Shown here in pieces: positions 50,201 to 59,167 of a stretch of 64,000 nt of DNA (positions are counted from its first letter, which is position 1; the number at the start of each line of letters is the position of its first letter). The stretch covers positions 84,656 through 148,655 of the forward strand of contig JBFKFZ010000002.1 in NCBI GenBank assembly GCA_041633555.1, written 5' to 3'. The notes under the pieces are model-generated. The model was given only the letters and a program-made list of their open reading frames with translations, made no database searches and was not told the origin of the DNA. Position numbers and translations under genes: made by a program. The stretch is from JAHEAO01 sp041633555. GTDB lineage: Bacteria; Pseudomonadota; Alphaproteobacteria; Rhodobacterales; Rhodobacteraceae.

Positions 50201-52969
50201 ATGACCAAACCGATCACCTTCTCTCTGGACGGCCAGGACGTCACCGCGGAACCCGGCGAAACCATCTGGACCGTTGCAAAGCGCGAGGGCACCACGATCC
50301 CGCATCTCTGCCACAAGGACGCGCCCGGCTACCGGTCGGACGGCAACTGCCGCGCCTGCATGGTCGAGATCGACGGCGAGCGGATGCTGGCCGCCTCCTG
50401 CATCCGCACCCCGACCGAGGGCATGGTGGTGAAGTCGCAATCGGCCCGCGCCAAGACCGCCCGCAAGCTGGTGGTCGAGATGCTGGTCGCCGACCAGCCG
50501 CCGCGCGATGAGGCGCATGACCGCGCCTCGCATTTCTGGGACATGGCCGAGGTGCAGGGCGTCAGCGACAGCCGGTTTCCGAAGATCGAGAAGGAACGTA
50601 TCCCGCTGCTCGACGCCTCGCATCTGGCGATGTCGGTCAATCTCGACGCCTGCATCCACTGCAACCTCTGCGTCCGGGCCTGCCGCGAAGTGCAGGTCAA
50701 TGACGTGATCGGCATGTCGGGTCGCGGCCATGACGCTAAGATCACCTTCGATTTCGACGACCCGATGGGCGCCTCGACCTGCGTCGCCTGCGGCGAATGC
50801 GTGCAGGCCTGCCCCACGGGCGCGCTGATGCCCGCGACCGTGCTCGACGCGGCCGGTCATGGTTCCAGCAAGGATTTCGACCGTGAGGTGGAAAGTGTCT
50901 GCCCGTTCTGCGGCGTCGGTTGCCAGCTTTCGTTCAAGGTCAAGGACGACAAGATCGCATGGGTCGACGGCGTCGATGGCCCTGCGAACGAGAACCGGCT
51001 TTGCGTCAAGGGCCGCTTCGGCTTCGACTACATCCACCACAAGCATCGGCTGACTATGCCGCTCATTCGGCGCGACAATGCGCCGGCCAAGGGTCTGAAC
51101 GTCGATCCCGCCAACCTGATGACCCATTTCCGCGAGGCGACATGGGAGGAGGCGCTGGACGTCGCGGCGAAGGGTCTGAAGGGCCGCGGCACGGAGATCG
51201 CGGGTTTTGGCTCCGCGAAATGCTCGAACGAGGAGGCATATCTCTTCCAGAAGCTGATCCGCCAGGCGTTCAAGCACAATAACGTCGATCACTGCACCCG
51301 GCTCTGCCACGCTTCTTCGGTCGCGGCGCTTCTGGAAAACGTCGGATCGGGCGCGGTCACGGCGACCTTCAACGAGATCGAGAATGCCGATGTCGCCATC
51401 GTGATCGGCGCCAACCCGGTCGAAAACCATCCCGTCGCCGCAACCTATTTCAAGCAGTTTTCCAAGCGCGGCGGCAAGCTGATCGTGATGGATCCGCGAG
51501 GCGTCGGGCTCAAGCGCTATGCCAGCCACCGGCTGCAGTTCCGCCCCGGCACCGATGTCGCGATGCTGAACGCGATCATGAACGTGATCGTCGAGGAAGA
51601 GCTTTATGACAAACAGTATATCGCCGGTTTCACCGAGAACTGGGACGCGATGAAGGAGCACCTCAAGGGTTTCCCGCCCGAGAAGATGGAAGCGCTCTGC
51701 GGCATCAAGGCCGATGTGCTGCGCGACGTGGCCCGCACTTTCGCCGGGGCCCGTGCGGCGATGATATTCTGGGGCATGGGGATTTCCCAGCATATCCATG
51801 GTACAGACAATTCGCGCTGCCTGATCAGTCTGGCGCTGATGACAGGGCAGGTGGGTCGCCCCGGTTCTGGTCTGCATCCCCTGCGCGGTCAGAACAATGT
51901 GCAGGGCGCCTCTGATGCCGGGCTGATCCCGATGTTCCTGCCCGACTACCAGACGGTCACGGATGAGGGCGTGCGCAAAGCGTTCACCGATGTCTGGGGG
52001 TCGGAGGACTTCTCGGATCAGAAGGGCCTGACCGTGGTCGAAATCATGGATGCGGTCCATGAGGGCCATATCAAAGGCATGTATATCCTCGGTGAAAACC
52101 CGGCCATGTCCGACCCGGATGTCGAACATGCCCGCGACGCGCTCGCGAAGCTCGATCACCTGGTGGTGCAGGACATCTTCCTGACCGAAACCGCGAACTA
52201 TGCCGACGTGGTGCTGCCGTCCTCGGCCTGGCCCGAAAAGACCGGGACGGTGACCAACACCAACCGGCAGGTGCAGATGGGCCGCCCCGCGGTGTCGCCG
52301 CCGGGCGAGGCCAAGGAAGACTGGTGGATCACCAACGAACTGGCCAAGCGGCTGGATCTGAACTGGGACTACACCCATCCGAGCCAGGTCTTTGCCGAAA
52401 TGAAGAAGAACATGAAGAGCCTCGACAACATTACCTGGGAGCGACTGGAAAAGTCCGCCGTGACCTATCCGAGCCTCTCGCCCGAGGATCCCGGCCAGCC
52501 GATCGTCTTTTCCAAGGGCTTCCCGCGCAAGGATGGCCGCGCGCGGTTCACGCCGGCCGAAGTCACGCCGCCTGCCGAGACGCCGGATGCCGACTACCCG
52601 ATGATCCTGACGACCGGGCGGCAGCTGGAACATTGGCATACCGGCTCCATGACCCGGCGCGCCAGCGTGCTCGACTGGGCAGAGCCCGAGGCCAATGCCT
52701 CGCTCAACCCCAAGACGCTGCGCAAGCTTGGCGTCGAACCGGGCAGCATGATCACCATCGAGACCCGGCGCGGTGCGATCGAGATCATGGCCCGCGCCGA
52801 CCGCGCGATCGCCGAGGATATGGTGTTCCTGCCTTTCGCATATGTCGAGGCGGCGGCCAACGTGCTGACCAACCCCAAGCTCGACCCTTACGGCAAGATC
52901 CCCGAATTCAAGTTCTCCGCCTGCAGGGTGTCGGCCAGTTCGGAAAAGAACCTGACTGCGGCGGAATAG
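50201..52969 (+). CDS. fdsA: NAD-dependent formate dehydrogenase, molybdenum subunit FdsA
   Basis: Catalytic subunit of 922 residues that oxidises formate to CO2. In order: a plant-type [2Fe-2S] domain (C37, C50, C53, C67), a histidine-containing cluster region (HDRASHFW, 106-113), two [4Fe-4S] ferredoxin sites (C151-C161; C194-C204), the [4Fe-4S] of the molybdopterin part (C234, C237, C241, C268) and bis-MGD domains. The Mo ligand is cysteine, C369 in DHCTRLCHASSV, not selenocysteine; H370 follows as in R. capsulatus FdsA. ENHPVAATYFKQF, MGISQHIHGTDNSR and QGASDAGLIP are conserved. Starts 3 bases after fdsGB. No fdsC (sulphur-transfer chaperone) or fdsD follows, unlike in Rhodobacter capsulatus. 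Confidence 0.96.
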   Translation: MTKPITFSLDGQDVTAEPGETIWTVAKREGTTIPHLCHKDAPGYRSDGNCRACMVEIDGERMLAASCIRTPTEGMVVKSQSARAKTARKLVVEMLVADQPPRDEAHDRASHFWDMAEVQGVSDSRFPKIEKERIPLLDASHLAMSVNLDACIHCNLCVRACREVQVNDVIGMSGRGHDAKITFDFDDPMGASTCVACGECVQACPTGALMPATVLDAAGHGSSKDFDREVESVCPFCGVGCQLSFKVKDDKIAWVDGVDGPANENRLCVKGRFGFDYIHHKHRLTMPLIRRDNAPAKGLNVDPANLMTHFREATWEEALDVAAKGLKGRGTEIAGFGSAKCSNEEAYLFQKLIRQAFKHNNVDHCTRLCHASSVAALLENVGSGAVTATFNEIENADVAIVIGANPVENHPVAATYFKQFSKRGGKLIVMDPRGVGLKRYASHRLQFRPGTDVAMLNAIMNVIVEEELYDKQYIAGFTENWDAMKEHLKGFPPEKMEALCGIKADVLRDVARTFAGARAAMIFWGMGISQHIHGTDNSRCLISLALMTGQVGRPGSGLHPLRGQNNVQGASDAGLIPMFLPDYQTVTDEGVRKAFTDVWGSEDFSDQKGLTVVEIMDAVHEGHIKGMYILGENPAMSDPDVEHARDALAKLDHLVVQDIFLTETANYADVVLPSSAWPEKTGTVTNTNRQVQMGRPAVSPPGEAKEDWWITNELAKRLDLNWDYTHPSQVFAEMKKNMKSLDNITWERLEKSAVTYPSLSPEDPGQPIVFSKGFPRKDGRARFTPAEVTPPAETPDADYPMILTTGRQLEHWHTGSMTRRASVLDWAEPEANASLNPKTLRKLGVEPGSMITIETRRGAIEIMARADRAIAEDMVFLPFAYVEAAANVLTNPKLDPYGKIPEFKFSACRVSASSEKNLTAAE

Positions 52970-53166
52970 CTGGGCGCGGCGGAGCTGCAGCGCGGCCTGC
53001 GAGCGGCTCGATTAAAGGCGGGGCGCAACTTGTGACGTCGCGATTGACCGCGCCCGCGTGACTGCTTTCCCTTTGTGGGCGGGGGCCCGGATTTCCTGCC
53101 GCGGGCGCTCTGCCCGATGGCGGCGTCAATGCCTACCCCCGTCAGGACCCATGACGGCGGAGATGG

Positions 53167-53183
53167 GTCCGGCTCATCCGGAC
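53167..53183 (+). terminator. Hairpin in the fdsA downstream region
   Basis: GTCCGG-CTCAT-CCGGAC is a 6-base stem with a 5-base loop, followed 8 bases later by TTTTT. It lies about 200 bases after fdsA and 70 before the next gene. It may end the fds transcript. The 284-base gap holds nothing else that I can identify. Confidence 0.45.
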
Positions 53184-53253
53184 GCATAGATTTTTCCCTC
53201 AAGAACAACTATGATGCGAGTATTCAAGACAATCTACTTCAGGTATTTTTGCC

Positions 53254-54279
53254 ATGTTTGACTATAGCGACCCGTCCGATAGCGGGCTTCTTTCCCAATT
53301 CAACGCCCTCAGTGACTGGCGCAGCCTCGTGGAGGGCCAGTATCGGGACGCCGCGAAGCAGCCCAACAGCGCCTTTACCTGGATCGATGCGCTCCTCGAT
53401 GTCGATGAAGCCAAACGGCAGGAGGCAAAGATCCCCTGGAAGGCCTTTCCGATCCGCATCGCGGCCTCTGCCGAACAGATCGACGCCGACCGCAGGTTGC
53501 AGGAGGAATATGTCGAATGGTCGGTGTTCCTCGACGCAGCCGGGGCTGTCGAACATATCACCTTCACAACCGAGTTCCGCGAGTATTTCGGGGTTCTGGC
53601 GGGGGTCTCGCCAAACGGGATCATCGAAGCCATCCAGTCGATGAATCTCGGTGCACAACCGACGACAGCTGAGATCTACGGCGTAAACAGCGTCGTAGGC
53701 TTCACGCAGAGGCAGCGCGAGTTCCTGTTTCTGAACAACCTCGACAACAACCCCTGGAACAATGGCGAGAAGGGTATCATGGCTCTGACAACAGGCGTCA
53801 ATTCCATCCCGGCGCTATTCGGTCTGGCCGCATTCTGCGGGATCGAAAAGGCCGGGCTGCCGGCAGAAGATGTCTGCGCCAATGTCGGTGGTGCCTGTGT
53901 GCCGGGCCGACAGTCGGATCCGCAGATCTGCACCGCGTGCCAGCAACAGGTAAGGGCGGAGAAGTCCTTTTCACTCGTTGATCCGATCGGCATCTTCTTC
54001 GACCGGCTGGCGGGCAACTGGACCATCGACGGTCAGCAGGTCGACATCAACGCCGAAGAGACGCGCTGGCTGGTCAGCCGCAACGGGCGGAGGGCGACCT
54101 TGCAGGTGAAAGGCGATACCGAGCTGCTGCTTGACGGTGATCCGGTCGTAACCGGCAGCCAGGTCGCCGACAAGCTCTTTGTCGCCGCCAAAGTGTTGAT
54201 CGCGGCGGATGCCGACCTGCCGGAATGGGCGCGGGCGGGCAAGGAAAACCTGCAGCGCCCCGACCTGCGCGTGGTTTGA
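53254..54279 (+). CDS. Hypothetical protein, first gene of a two-gene pair
   Basis: I do not recognise this 341-residue protein. It has no signal peptide and no long hydrophobic helix. The middle reads EYVEWSVFLDAAGAVEHITF, TTEFREYFGVLAGVSP and FTQRQREFLFLNNLDNNPWN. Five cysteines cluster at 195-229 (C195, C208, C215, C226, C229 as GACVPGRQSD...CTACQ), which could bind a metal. The C-terminal part (GNWTIDGQQVDINAEETRWL) looks like a beta-rich domain. The downstream gene encodes an exported haem-c candidate and begins 11 bases after this stop with a strong ribosome site, so the two are likely one operon. Ribosome site here is weak (CAGGTATTTTTGCC). Confidence 0.7.
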   Translation: MFDYSDPSDSGLLSQFNALSDWRSLVEGQYRDAAKQPNSAFTWIDALLDVDEAKRQEAKIPWKAFPIRIAASAEQIDADRRLQEEYVEWSVFLDAAGAVEHITFTTEFREYFGVLAGVSPNGIIEAIQSMNLGAQPTTAEIYGVNSVVGFTQRQREFLFLNNLDNNPWNNGEKGIMALTTGVNSIPALFGLAAFCGIEKAGLPAEDVCANVGGACVPGRQSDPQICTACQQQVRAEKSFSLVDPIGIFFDRLAGNWTIDGQQVDINAEETRWLVSRNGRRATLQVKGDTELLLDGDPVVTGSQVADKLFVAAKVLIAADADLPEWARAGKENLQRPDLRVV

Positions 54280-54290
54280 GGAGGGGTCCG

Positions 54291-55883
54291 ATGAAACATG
54301 TACTTTTCAGTCTCGCACTTGCCCTGTCGTCACCGGCGGAAGCGCAGAACCTCTTGCATCAACCGACAAACAGCAGCCCCCCGGCTGCGATGCCGCAGCA
54401 GATACTCGACCGGATTGACGACCCGTTCTTCAATGTCGCGATCAAAGCCAGCCCGCAGCCGCGTTCGCTCGGCGAGACGCTCAATGCCCTCCTTGCAGGC
54501 GGCCAGTCGGATTTCGAATCTTTCGTGGTCGACGAGCAGATCGGCAGGCCTCAGACCTCGACACCGGAATGCGGCGGCGCGCTGCACCGGATGGTGATCT
54601 CGCTGACGGGCACCCATGCCGCGACCGGTACGGTCCTGTCCGGAAATGTCTTCATTGCGGTCTTTCTCGCGCCGACCGGGCCGGTCGGCGATCTGGAGGT
54701 GCTCGCATGGGACCAGACCAACGGGGTTTACAACTATTACAAGCTTGAAGGGGGTAGCTGGCGGTTCCGCAACAGCTCGGCAGATCTGCTGTCGAGCTCC
54801 GCCTCTGATCTGGGGAATGGGTGCCTGGCCTGCCACGTCAACGGCGGGCCGATCATGAAGGAATTTGCTTTTCCGTGGAATCACTGGCACGGGCTACCCA
54901 ACACGTTCGAGGCGACCTACCTTCGCCCTGGTCCGCTAAGCTGGCCGGTGGCAAATACCGACCTCTTGAAGCAACGTTTTACCGGTGCGCAGATCCTCGA
55001 AGTCACCGTCCAGTCCTCGCTGCAACGCTTCGCGAACCGTCTGATCACCGACAATCTGGAAACCGCCGCGGATGGAAGCGTCACGATATCGGACCTTCCC
55101 CGGCTGATCGACAGTCTCTTCATGCCGACCGAGCTGAACCTTGGCAGCTCCAACAAGAAGTCGGGGCTTGATGGCGGCGGGCTGACGCAGATCGCGGGCG
55201 GGGCGCTGAACATTCCCGACAGCTTTTTCGTCAATATCGCGCAGATGCGGGATATCGAACTGCCGGCATTTCAGGGGCAGGGGCTGGTGACCGAGGTCTT
55301 CACGCCCGGGAACCTGGGGCCAACTGTCGCCGAGTATCAGGACGTGCTTGAAGAGTTCGACATCAAGACGGAATGCATGCCGGGGCGGGACACGCTCTTT
55401 GCATGGTTTGGAACCGAGGCCTCTGAATTTGACCGGCGCATGGTCGAACGTCTCAACCGCCATGGCATCGTCGATGATGATCTTGTGGCGGCGGCGCTGG
55501 CTGTCGATGTGGAAACGCCGCTCTTCTCAGGGCCGAGAGCGTCGTTGCTGGCGCATGTGCCTTCCAGCGTTTCCGCGCCTAACCAGGCGCTGCTGGCGAC
55601 CGCCTTGCGTGACGCGGTCATTGCGAGCCTCGAGGCTGATCCGGACAAGAGCGAGGCCGAGACGGAATTTCTGGCTCTGCTGCAGTCCGATGCCATGGCA
55701 GAACTCGATCGCCGGGTCCGCGACTACATCGCCCGGACCAAGGGCAAACTCGCCGATTCTGCCGAGCGGGCGCAGCATTTGCGGGACCTCTATGCACGGC
55801 TCATCGAAAACCGGAAGGATTTCTTGCGATCAGATATCAGCGGCAATCTGGCCGAATTCCCCGGGCTTTTCCCATCGCAATAG
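54291..55883 (+). CDS. Exported protein with one CxxCH motif, function unknown
   Basis: 530 residues with a signal peptide (MKHVLFSLALALSSPAEAQ, cleavage near residue 19). One haem c motif CLACH (178-182) lies in LGNGCLACHVNGGPIMKEF, with a tryptophan/histidine stretch AFPWNHWHG just after. Further features: HRMVISLTGTHAATGTVLSG (about 99-118), SSLQRFANRLITDNLETAADG and SLFMPTELNLGSSNKKSG. The C-terminal third (RRVRDYIARTKGKLADSAER in pattern) is helical. I cannot assign a family. It may be a periplasmic c-type cytochrome or an unusual oxidase paired with the upstream cysteine-cluster protein. GAGGAGG precedes the ATG. Confidence 0.7.
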   Translation: MKHVLFSLALALSSPAEAQNLLHQPTNSSPPAAMPQQILDRIDDPFFNVAIKASPQPRSLGETLNALLAGGQSDFESFVVDEQIGRPQTSTPECGGALHRMVISLTGTHAATGTVLSGNVFIAVFLAPTGPVGDLEVLAWDQTNGVYNYYKLEGGSWRFRNSSADLLSSSASDLGNGCLACHVNGGPIMKEFAFPWNHWHGLPNTFEATYLRPGPLSWPVANTDLLKQRFTGAQILEVTVQSSLQRFANRLITDNLETAADGSVTISDLPRLIDSLFMPTELNLGSSNKKSGLDGGGLTQIAGGALNIPDSFFVNIAQMRDIELPAFQGQGLVTEVFTPGNLGPTVAEYQDVLEEFDIKTECMPGRDTLFAWFGTEASEFDRRMVERLNRHGIVDDDLVAAALAVDVETPLFSGPRASLLAHVPSSVSAPNQALLATALRDAVIASLEADPDKSEAETEFLALLQSDAMAELDRRVRDYIARTKGKLADSAERAQHLRDLYARLIENRKDFLRSDISGNLAEFPGLFPSQ

Positions 55884-56048
55884 GCAGCGGCCGCATTTCG
55901 GTCCGGCGGAACCGGCTGGCCGGATCGTCGTGCGATCCGTCTCTGGAGGCTGGATCCGGGGCCGGGGGGGGTCGGACTTGATTTCAGTGTGTCTGCCAAT
56001 TGAGACCCCAATCGGTCACCGCATTCCCCTGGCTAGCCGTTTGTCTGC

Positions 56049-56375
56049 TTAGGGCAAAGGCGACTTTGCAGCCGAGCCCTTGGCCGAGGGGTCGTTCCAG
56101 ATCTGGTGCCAGTAGCTTCCCGATGCCAGAACGCAACTGATGCCGCTCGGCCGCGTCGAGATGATTGTCCAACTCCCGGTGTCGTTCGATGACCAGACCT
56201 CAATGAGACTGTTGACTGACTGCAGCCCGGCAGCACTCAGCGACTCCTTGAATGAGTTCTGCAGCCGTTCGATCACGGCCTCTCGATTGGCGCAATTGAC
56301 CTGTGCCATCGCGGCAGGCGGTGCCAGAGCTGCGAGTCCGAAGACCAGTGCACCCGTTACGATTCGTTTGAACAT
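56049..56375 (-). CDS. Small exported hypothetical protein
   Basis: 108 residues with a signal peptide (FKRIVTGALVFGLAALAPPAAMAQ). The mature part, VNCANREAVIERLQNSFKES and SGISCVLASGSYWHQIW, has two cysteines likely to form a disulphide. Similar small periplasmic proteins of unknown function are common in Rhodobacterales. GAAAGGAG precedes the ATG at 56375, which is good support for the start. Alone in its transcript. Confidence 0.72.
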   Translation of the reverse strand: MFKRIVTGALVFGLAALAPPAAMAQVNCANREAVIERLQNSFKESLSAAGLQSVNSLIEVWSSNDTGSWTIISTRPSGISCVLASGSYWHQIWNDPSAKGSAAKSPLP

Positions 56376-56585
56376 TTCTAGCTCCTTTCCTGATGCCGGA
56401 CTCAGAGCCTTTGGGGACCTGAGCCCCATATCTAGGTGATTACGCCTCACCTATGAGCATAAATTGAGGGACAGAGGCGATTATCAATGGCCGCTCTCAT
56501 CATTGTGCCCTTGCTTGATTTTCCGTCACCGGGCCGGAAAGGCGGTGCTTGGCCAAACAATCGAGGTCTGAAAGGGGATGGGTGA

Positions 56586-57521
56586 TTACGGCAGGATCGA
56601 CAGCCAGAGCCAGATTGTGACGATCGAGGTGGCGGTGCCCAGAAGCACGGCAGAGGCGGCGACCCGCCGGGCCGCGCCATACATGTTGGCGAAAAGGTAG
56701 GTATTCACTCCCGGCGCCATTGCGGCGGTCATCACCGCCGACCGCAGATGCGCCTGATCGAGAGAAAAGGCGTAGCGACCGAGAAGATAGGTCAGGCCGG
56801 GATGCAGGATCAGCGAGACGGCGGCGACAAAGACGATCGCCTTGATGTCGCCCTCTGGCCGGTAGCGCAGCAAGACGCCGCCAAGGCCGAAAAGCGCTGC
56901 GGGCAGGGCAGCGCGCACCATCATCTCGACCGCGGCGGTCATCGGGCGGGGAACGGGAATCATGCCGAGATTGACGATGAAACCCAGCAGGATCCCGATC
57001 ACCAGCGGGTTGGTAAAGATCGACTTCAGCACCCGCAGGATCAAAGCCAGGCCAAATCCGCTGCCGCGCGAACGGGCAGTTTCCATCAGGATGATCCCGA
57101 AGGCATATAGCATCGGCGCATGGATCGAGATGATCGCGTAATTGCCGGTCAGCGCCTCGGCCCCGTAGGCGCGCTCGGTGATCGGCAGGCCGAGCAACAG
57201 CGAATTCGAGAAAAAGCCCGCGAAACCGAAGGAAATGCAGTCTTCGACCGGACGATTGAACAGCATCTTCGCCCCAAGAAACGCGACGCCGAAGCCAGAA
57301 AAGGCACCGACATAGAAGCTGAGTAGCAGCGGCAGGCTGAAATCAGCGGAAAGGTCGATCTGCGAGATCGCCGAGAAAAGCAGGCAGGGGACGGCAAAAT
57401 TGGTGGCAAAACGCATCAGTCCGTCAACGGCGCTTTCGCTGATATAGCCCCGCCATCTGGCGACATAACCGAAGCCGAGAACAAGAAAGACCGGCAGAAT
57501 GACGTCGATGAGATCGGACAT
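56586..57521 (-). CDS. AEC-family transporter
   Basis: Integral membrane protein of 311 residues with about ten transmembrane helices. It fits the auxin efflux carrier (AEC) superfamily: VILPVFLVLGFGYVARWRGY at the N-terminus, NFAVPCLLFSAISQIDLS, FGFAGFFSNSLLLGLPITER and APGVNTYLFANMYGAARRVA. Substrate unknown; malate and other carboxylates are carried by some members. The ATG adjoins the stop of the MBL-fold gene, last of the minus-strand run. Confidence 0.9.
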   Translation of the reverse strand: MSDLIDVILPVFLVLGFGYVARWRGYISESAVDGLMRFATNFAVPCLLFSAISQIDLSADFSLPLLLSFYVGAFSGFGVAFLGAKMLFNRPVEDCISFGFAGFFSNSLLLGLPITERAYGAEALTGNYAIISIHAPMLYAFGIILMETARSRGSGFGLALILRVLKSIFTNPLVIGILLGFIVNLGMIPVPRPMTAAVEMMVRAALPAALFGLGGVLLRYRPEGDIKAIVFVAAVSLILHPGLTYLLGRYAFSLDQAHLRSAVMTAAMAPGVNTYLFANMYGAARRVAASAVLLGTATSIVTIWLWLSILP

Positions 57522-58319
57522 CTAGTCCTCGAATGTCAGCGTCATGCCGTCAAAGGCTGGCGTGATGTAGGGCGGGGTTTCGGCGTCGAGCGTCTCGTAA
57601 TCGAGATCTATATGCATGTTGGTCAACACCGCACGTTTTGGGCCCGCCCGGGCAATCCATTCCAGCGACCTCGCAAGATGCACATGAGTCGGGTGGGGAT
57701 CGCGGCGCAGGGCATCCAGAATCCAGCAGTCCAGATCCTGCAATGCCGCCCAGGTTGCTTCCGGAATCGCAGAAACATCAGGAAGATAGGCGATGTTATT
57801 AATGCGAAATCCGAGCGAGTCGATGGATCCGTGCCTGACCTCGAACGGCGTCAACCTAATCGCACCGCCGGGGCCGTCGATCGTCACATCGCCCTCGATC
57901 GTGTTGAGTTCGAGGATCGGCGGGTAGGAACTGCCCTTGGGCTGCACAAAGACATAGCCAAACCGCGCCAGCAACGCGTCTTGGGTCGCGCCATCGGCCC
58001 AGACCTGCAGGCGCTTGCGGGTGTTGAAGACCACCATGCGCAGATCATCGATGCCATGCACGTGGTCGGCGTGCGAATGCGTAAAGACTACCGCATCGAG
58101 CACCCCGACACCGGCATCCAGAAGCTGCGTACGCAGGTCCGGGCTGGTGTCGATCAGGACCCGGGTCACGCCATCCACATCGGCCCGCTCGATCAGCAGC
58201 GAGCATCGGCGCCGGGTGTTTTTCGGATTGGTCGGATCGCAGGCCCCCCAATGGCCGCCGAGCCGGGGCACACCGCCGGACGAACCGCAGCCGAGAATCG
58301 TGAAGGTGAAACGGGCCAT
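57522..58319 (-). CDS. MBL-fold metallo-hydrolase (PhnP-like)
   Basis: 265 residues of the metallo-beta-lactamase fold. The metal site HSHADH is at 81-86, preceded by TILGCGSSGGVPRLGGHWGA at the N-terminus, which marks the PhnP/YycJ-type subfamily. FEVRHGSIDSLGFRI and THVHLARSLEWIARAGPKRA add further histidines. Such enzymes are phosphodiesterases acting on cyclic phosphates; the physiological substrate is not clear. Overlaps tatD by one base. Confidence 0.9.
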   Translation of the reverse strand: MARFTFTILGCGSSGGVPRLGGHWGACDPTNPKNTRRRCSLLIERADVDGVTRVLIDTSPDLRTQLLDAGVGVLDAVVFTHSHADHVHGIDDLRMVVFNTRKRLQVWADGATQDALLARFGYVFVQPKGSSYPPILELNTIEGDVTIDGPGGAIRLTPFEVRHGSIDSLGFRINNIAYLPDVSAIPEATWAALQDLDCWILDALRRDPHPTHVHLARSLEWIARAGPKRAVLTNMHIDLDYETLDAETPPYITPAFDGMTLTFED

Positions 58320-59125
58320 CAGGCGGCGGCTTTCCAAGCGGCCGCCTTGGTGAAGAGCCGGTTGAAATTTGCCTGAGTTTGGGCGGCGAAGCCCCTGTAT
58401 TCCATGCCGAAAATCTCGGCGCCTTTTCGCGCCGTATGGGCGGTGAAGGCCGGTTCGTTGCGGCGCCCGCGGTGCGGCGGCGGGGCGAGGTAAGGCGCAT
58501 CGGTTTCGACAAGGATCCGGTCAACCGGCACGGCGGCGAACATGTCGCGAAGGTTCTGCGATTTCGGAAAGGCGGCGATGCCCGATATCGAAAGATAGAA
58601 ACCTAGATCGATCGCAGCGCTTGCGAGGTCCGCGCCTGATGAAAAGCAATGCATGACGCAGGAATAGGGCGCCGCGCGGTGCTCTTCGGTCAAGATCCGC
58701 GCCATGTCCTCATCGGCCGCGCGGGCATGGATGATCAGCGGCAGGCCGGTCTGGCGGGCGGCTTCGATATGCAGGCGCAAGCTTTCCTGCTGAACGGCTT
58801 TTGTTTCAACGGTGTAGTGATAGTCGAGCCCGGATTCCCCAATGCCGACGAATTTCGGATGCCTTGCCATTGCCACGAGGTCGTCGACGCGGGCCATTGG
58901 CTCGTCGGCTGCGCTCATCGGGTGGGTGCCGGCGGCGTAAAAGACCGGGCCGTACGCCTCGGCGATGGCCCGGACCTGCGGTTCCAGCCGGAGCCGGGTG
59001 CAGATCGTGACCATGCGGGTGACACCGGCAGCGGCAGCGCGGCTGATGATGCCGGGCAGTTCACCGTCAAAATCCGGGAAATCCAGATGACAATGGCTAT
59101 CGGTAATTTCGGGGATATCGGGCAT
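58319..59125 (-). CDS. tatD: TatD-family deoxyribonuclease/metal-dependent hydrolase
   Basis: 268 residues of the TatD family. Metal ligands: H11 and H13 in SHCHLDFPDFDG, the glutamate in FVGIGESGLDYHYTVET, HARAADED, and DAPYLAPPPHRGRRNEP with the aspartate near the C-terminus. The family includes 3'-5' DNases and D-tyrosyl-like hydrolases. Located between holB and the MBL-fold gene, an order often seen in alphaproteobacteria (tmk-holB-tatD-MBL). Confidence 0.94.
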   Translation of the reverse strand: MPDIPEITDSHCHLDFPDFDGELPGIISRAAAAGVTRMVTICTRLRLEPQVRAIAEAYGPVFYAAGTHPMSAADEPMARVDDLVAMARHPKFVGIGESGLDYHYTVETKAVQQESLRLHIEAARQTGLPLIIHARAADEDMARILTEEHRAAPYSCVMHCFSSGADLASAAIDLGFYLSISGIAAFPKSQNLRDMFAAVPVDRILVETDAPYLAPPPHRGRRNEPAFTAHTARKGAEIFGMEYRGFAAQTQANFNRLFTKAAAWKAAA

Positions 59126-59167
59126 CCGGCCTCTGGAATGGTCTTGGGCATCTGGCGCAGAAACGCC

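Noticed and set aside
48488..52639. Very long open frame on the minus strand opposite fdsGB and fdsA
   Set aside because: It has no homology-like motif, low-complexity histidine- and arginine-rich content, and covers two well-defined plus-strand genes; it is a by-product of high GC content.
50201..52969. Selenocysteine formate dehydrogenase
   Set aside because: The active-site position is an ordinary cysteine codon (C369) and no in-frame TGA occurs.
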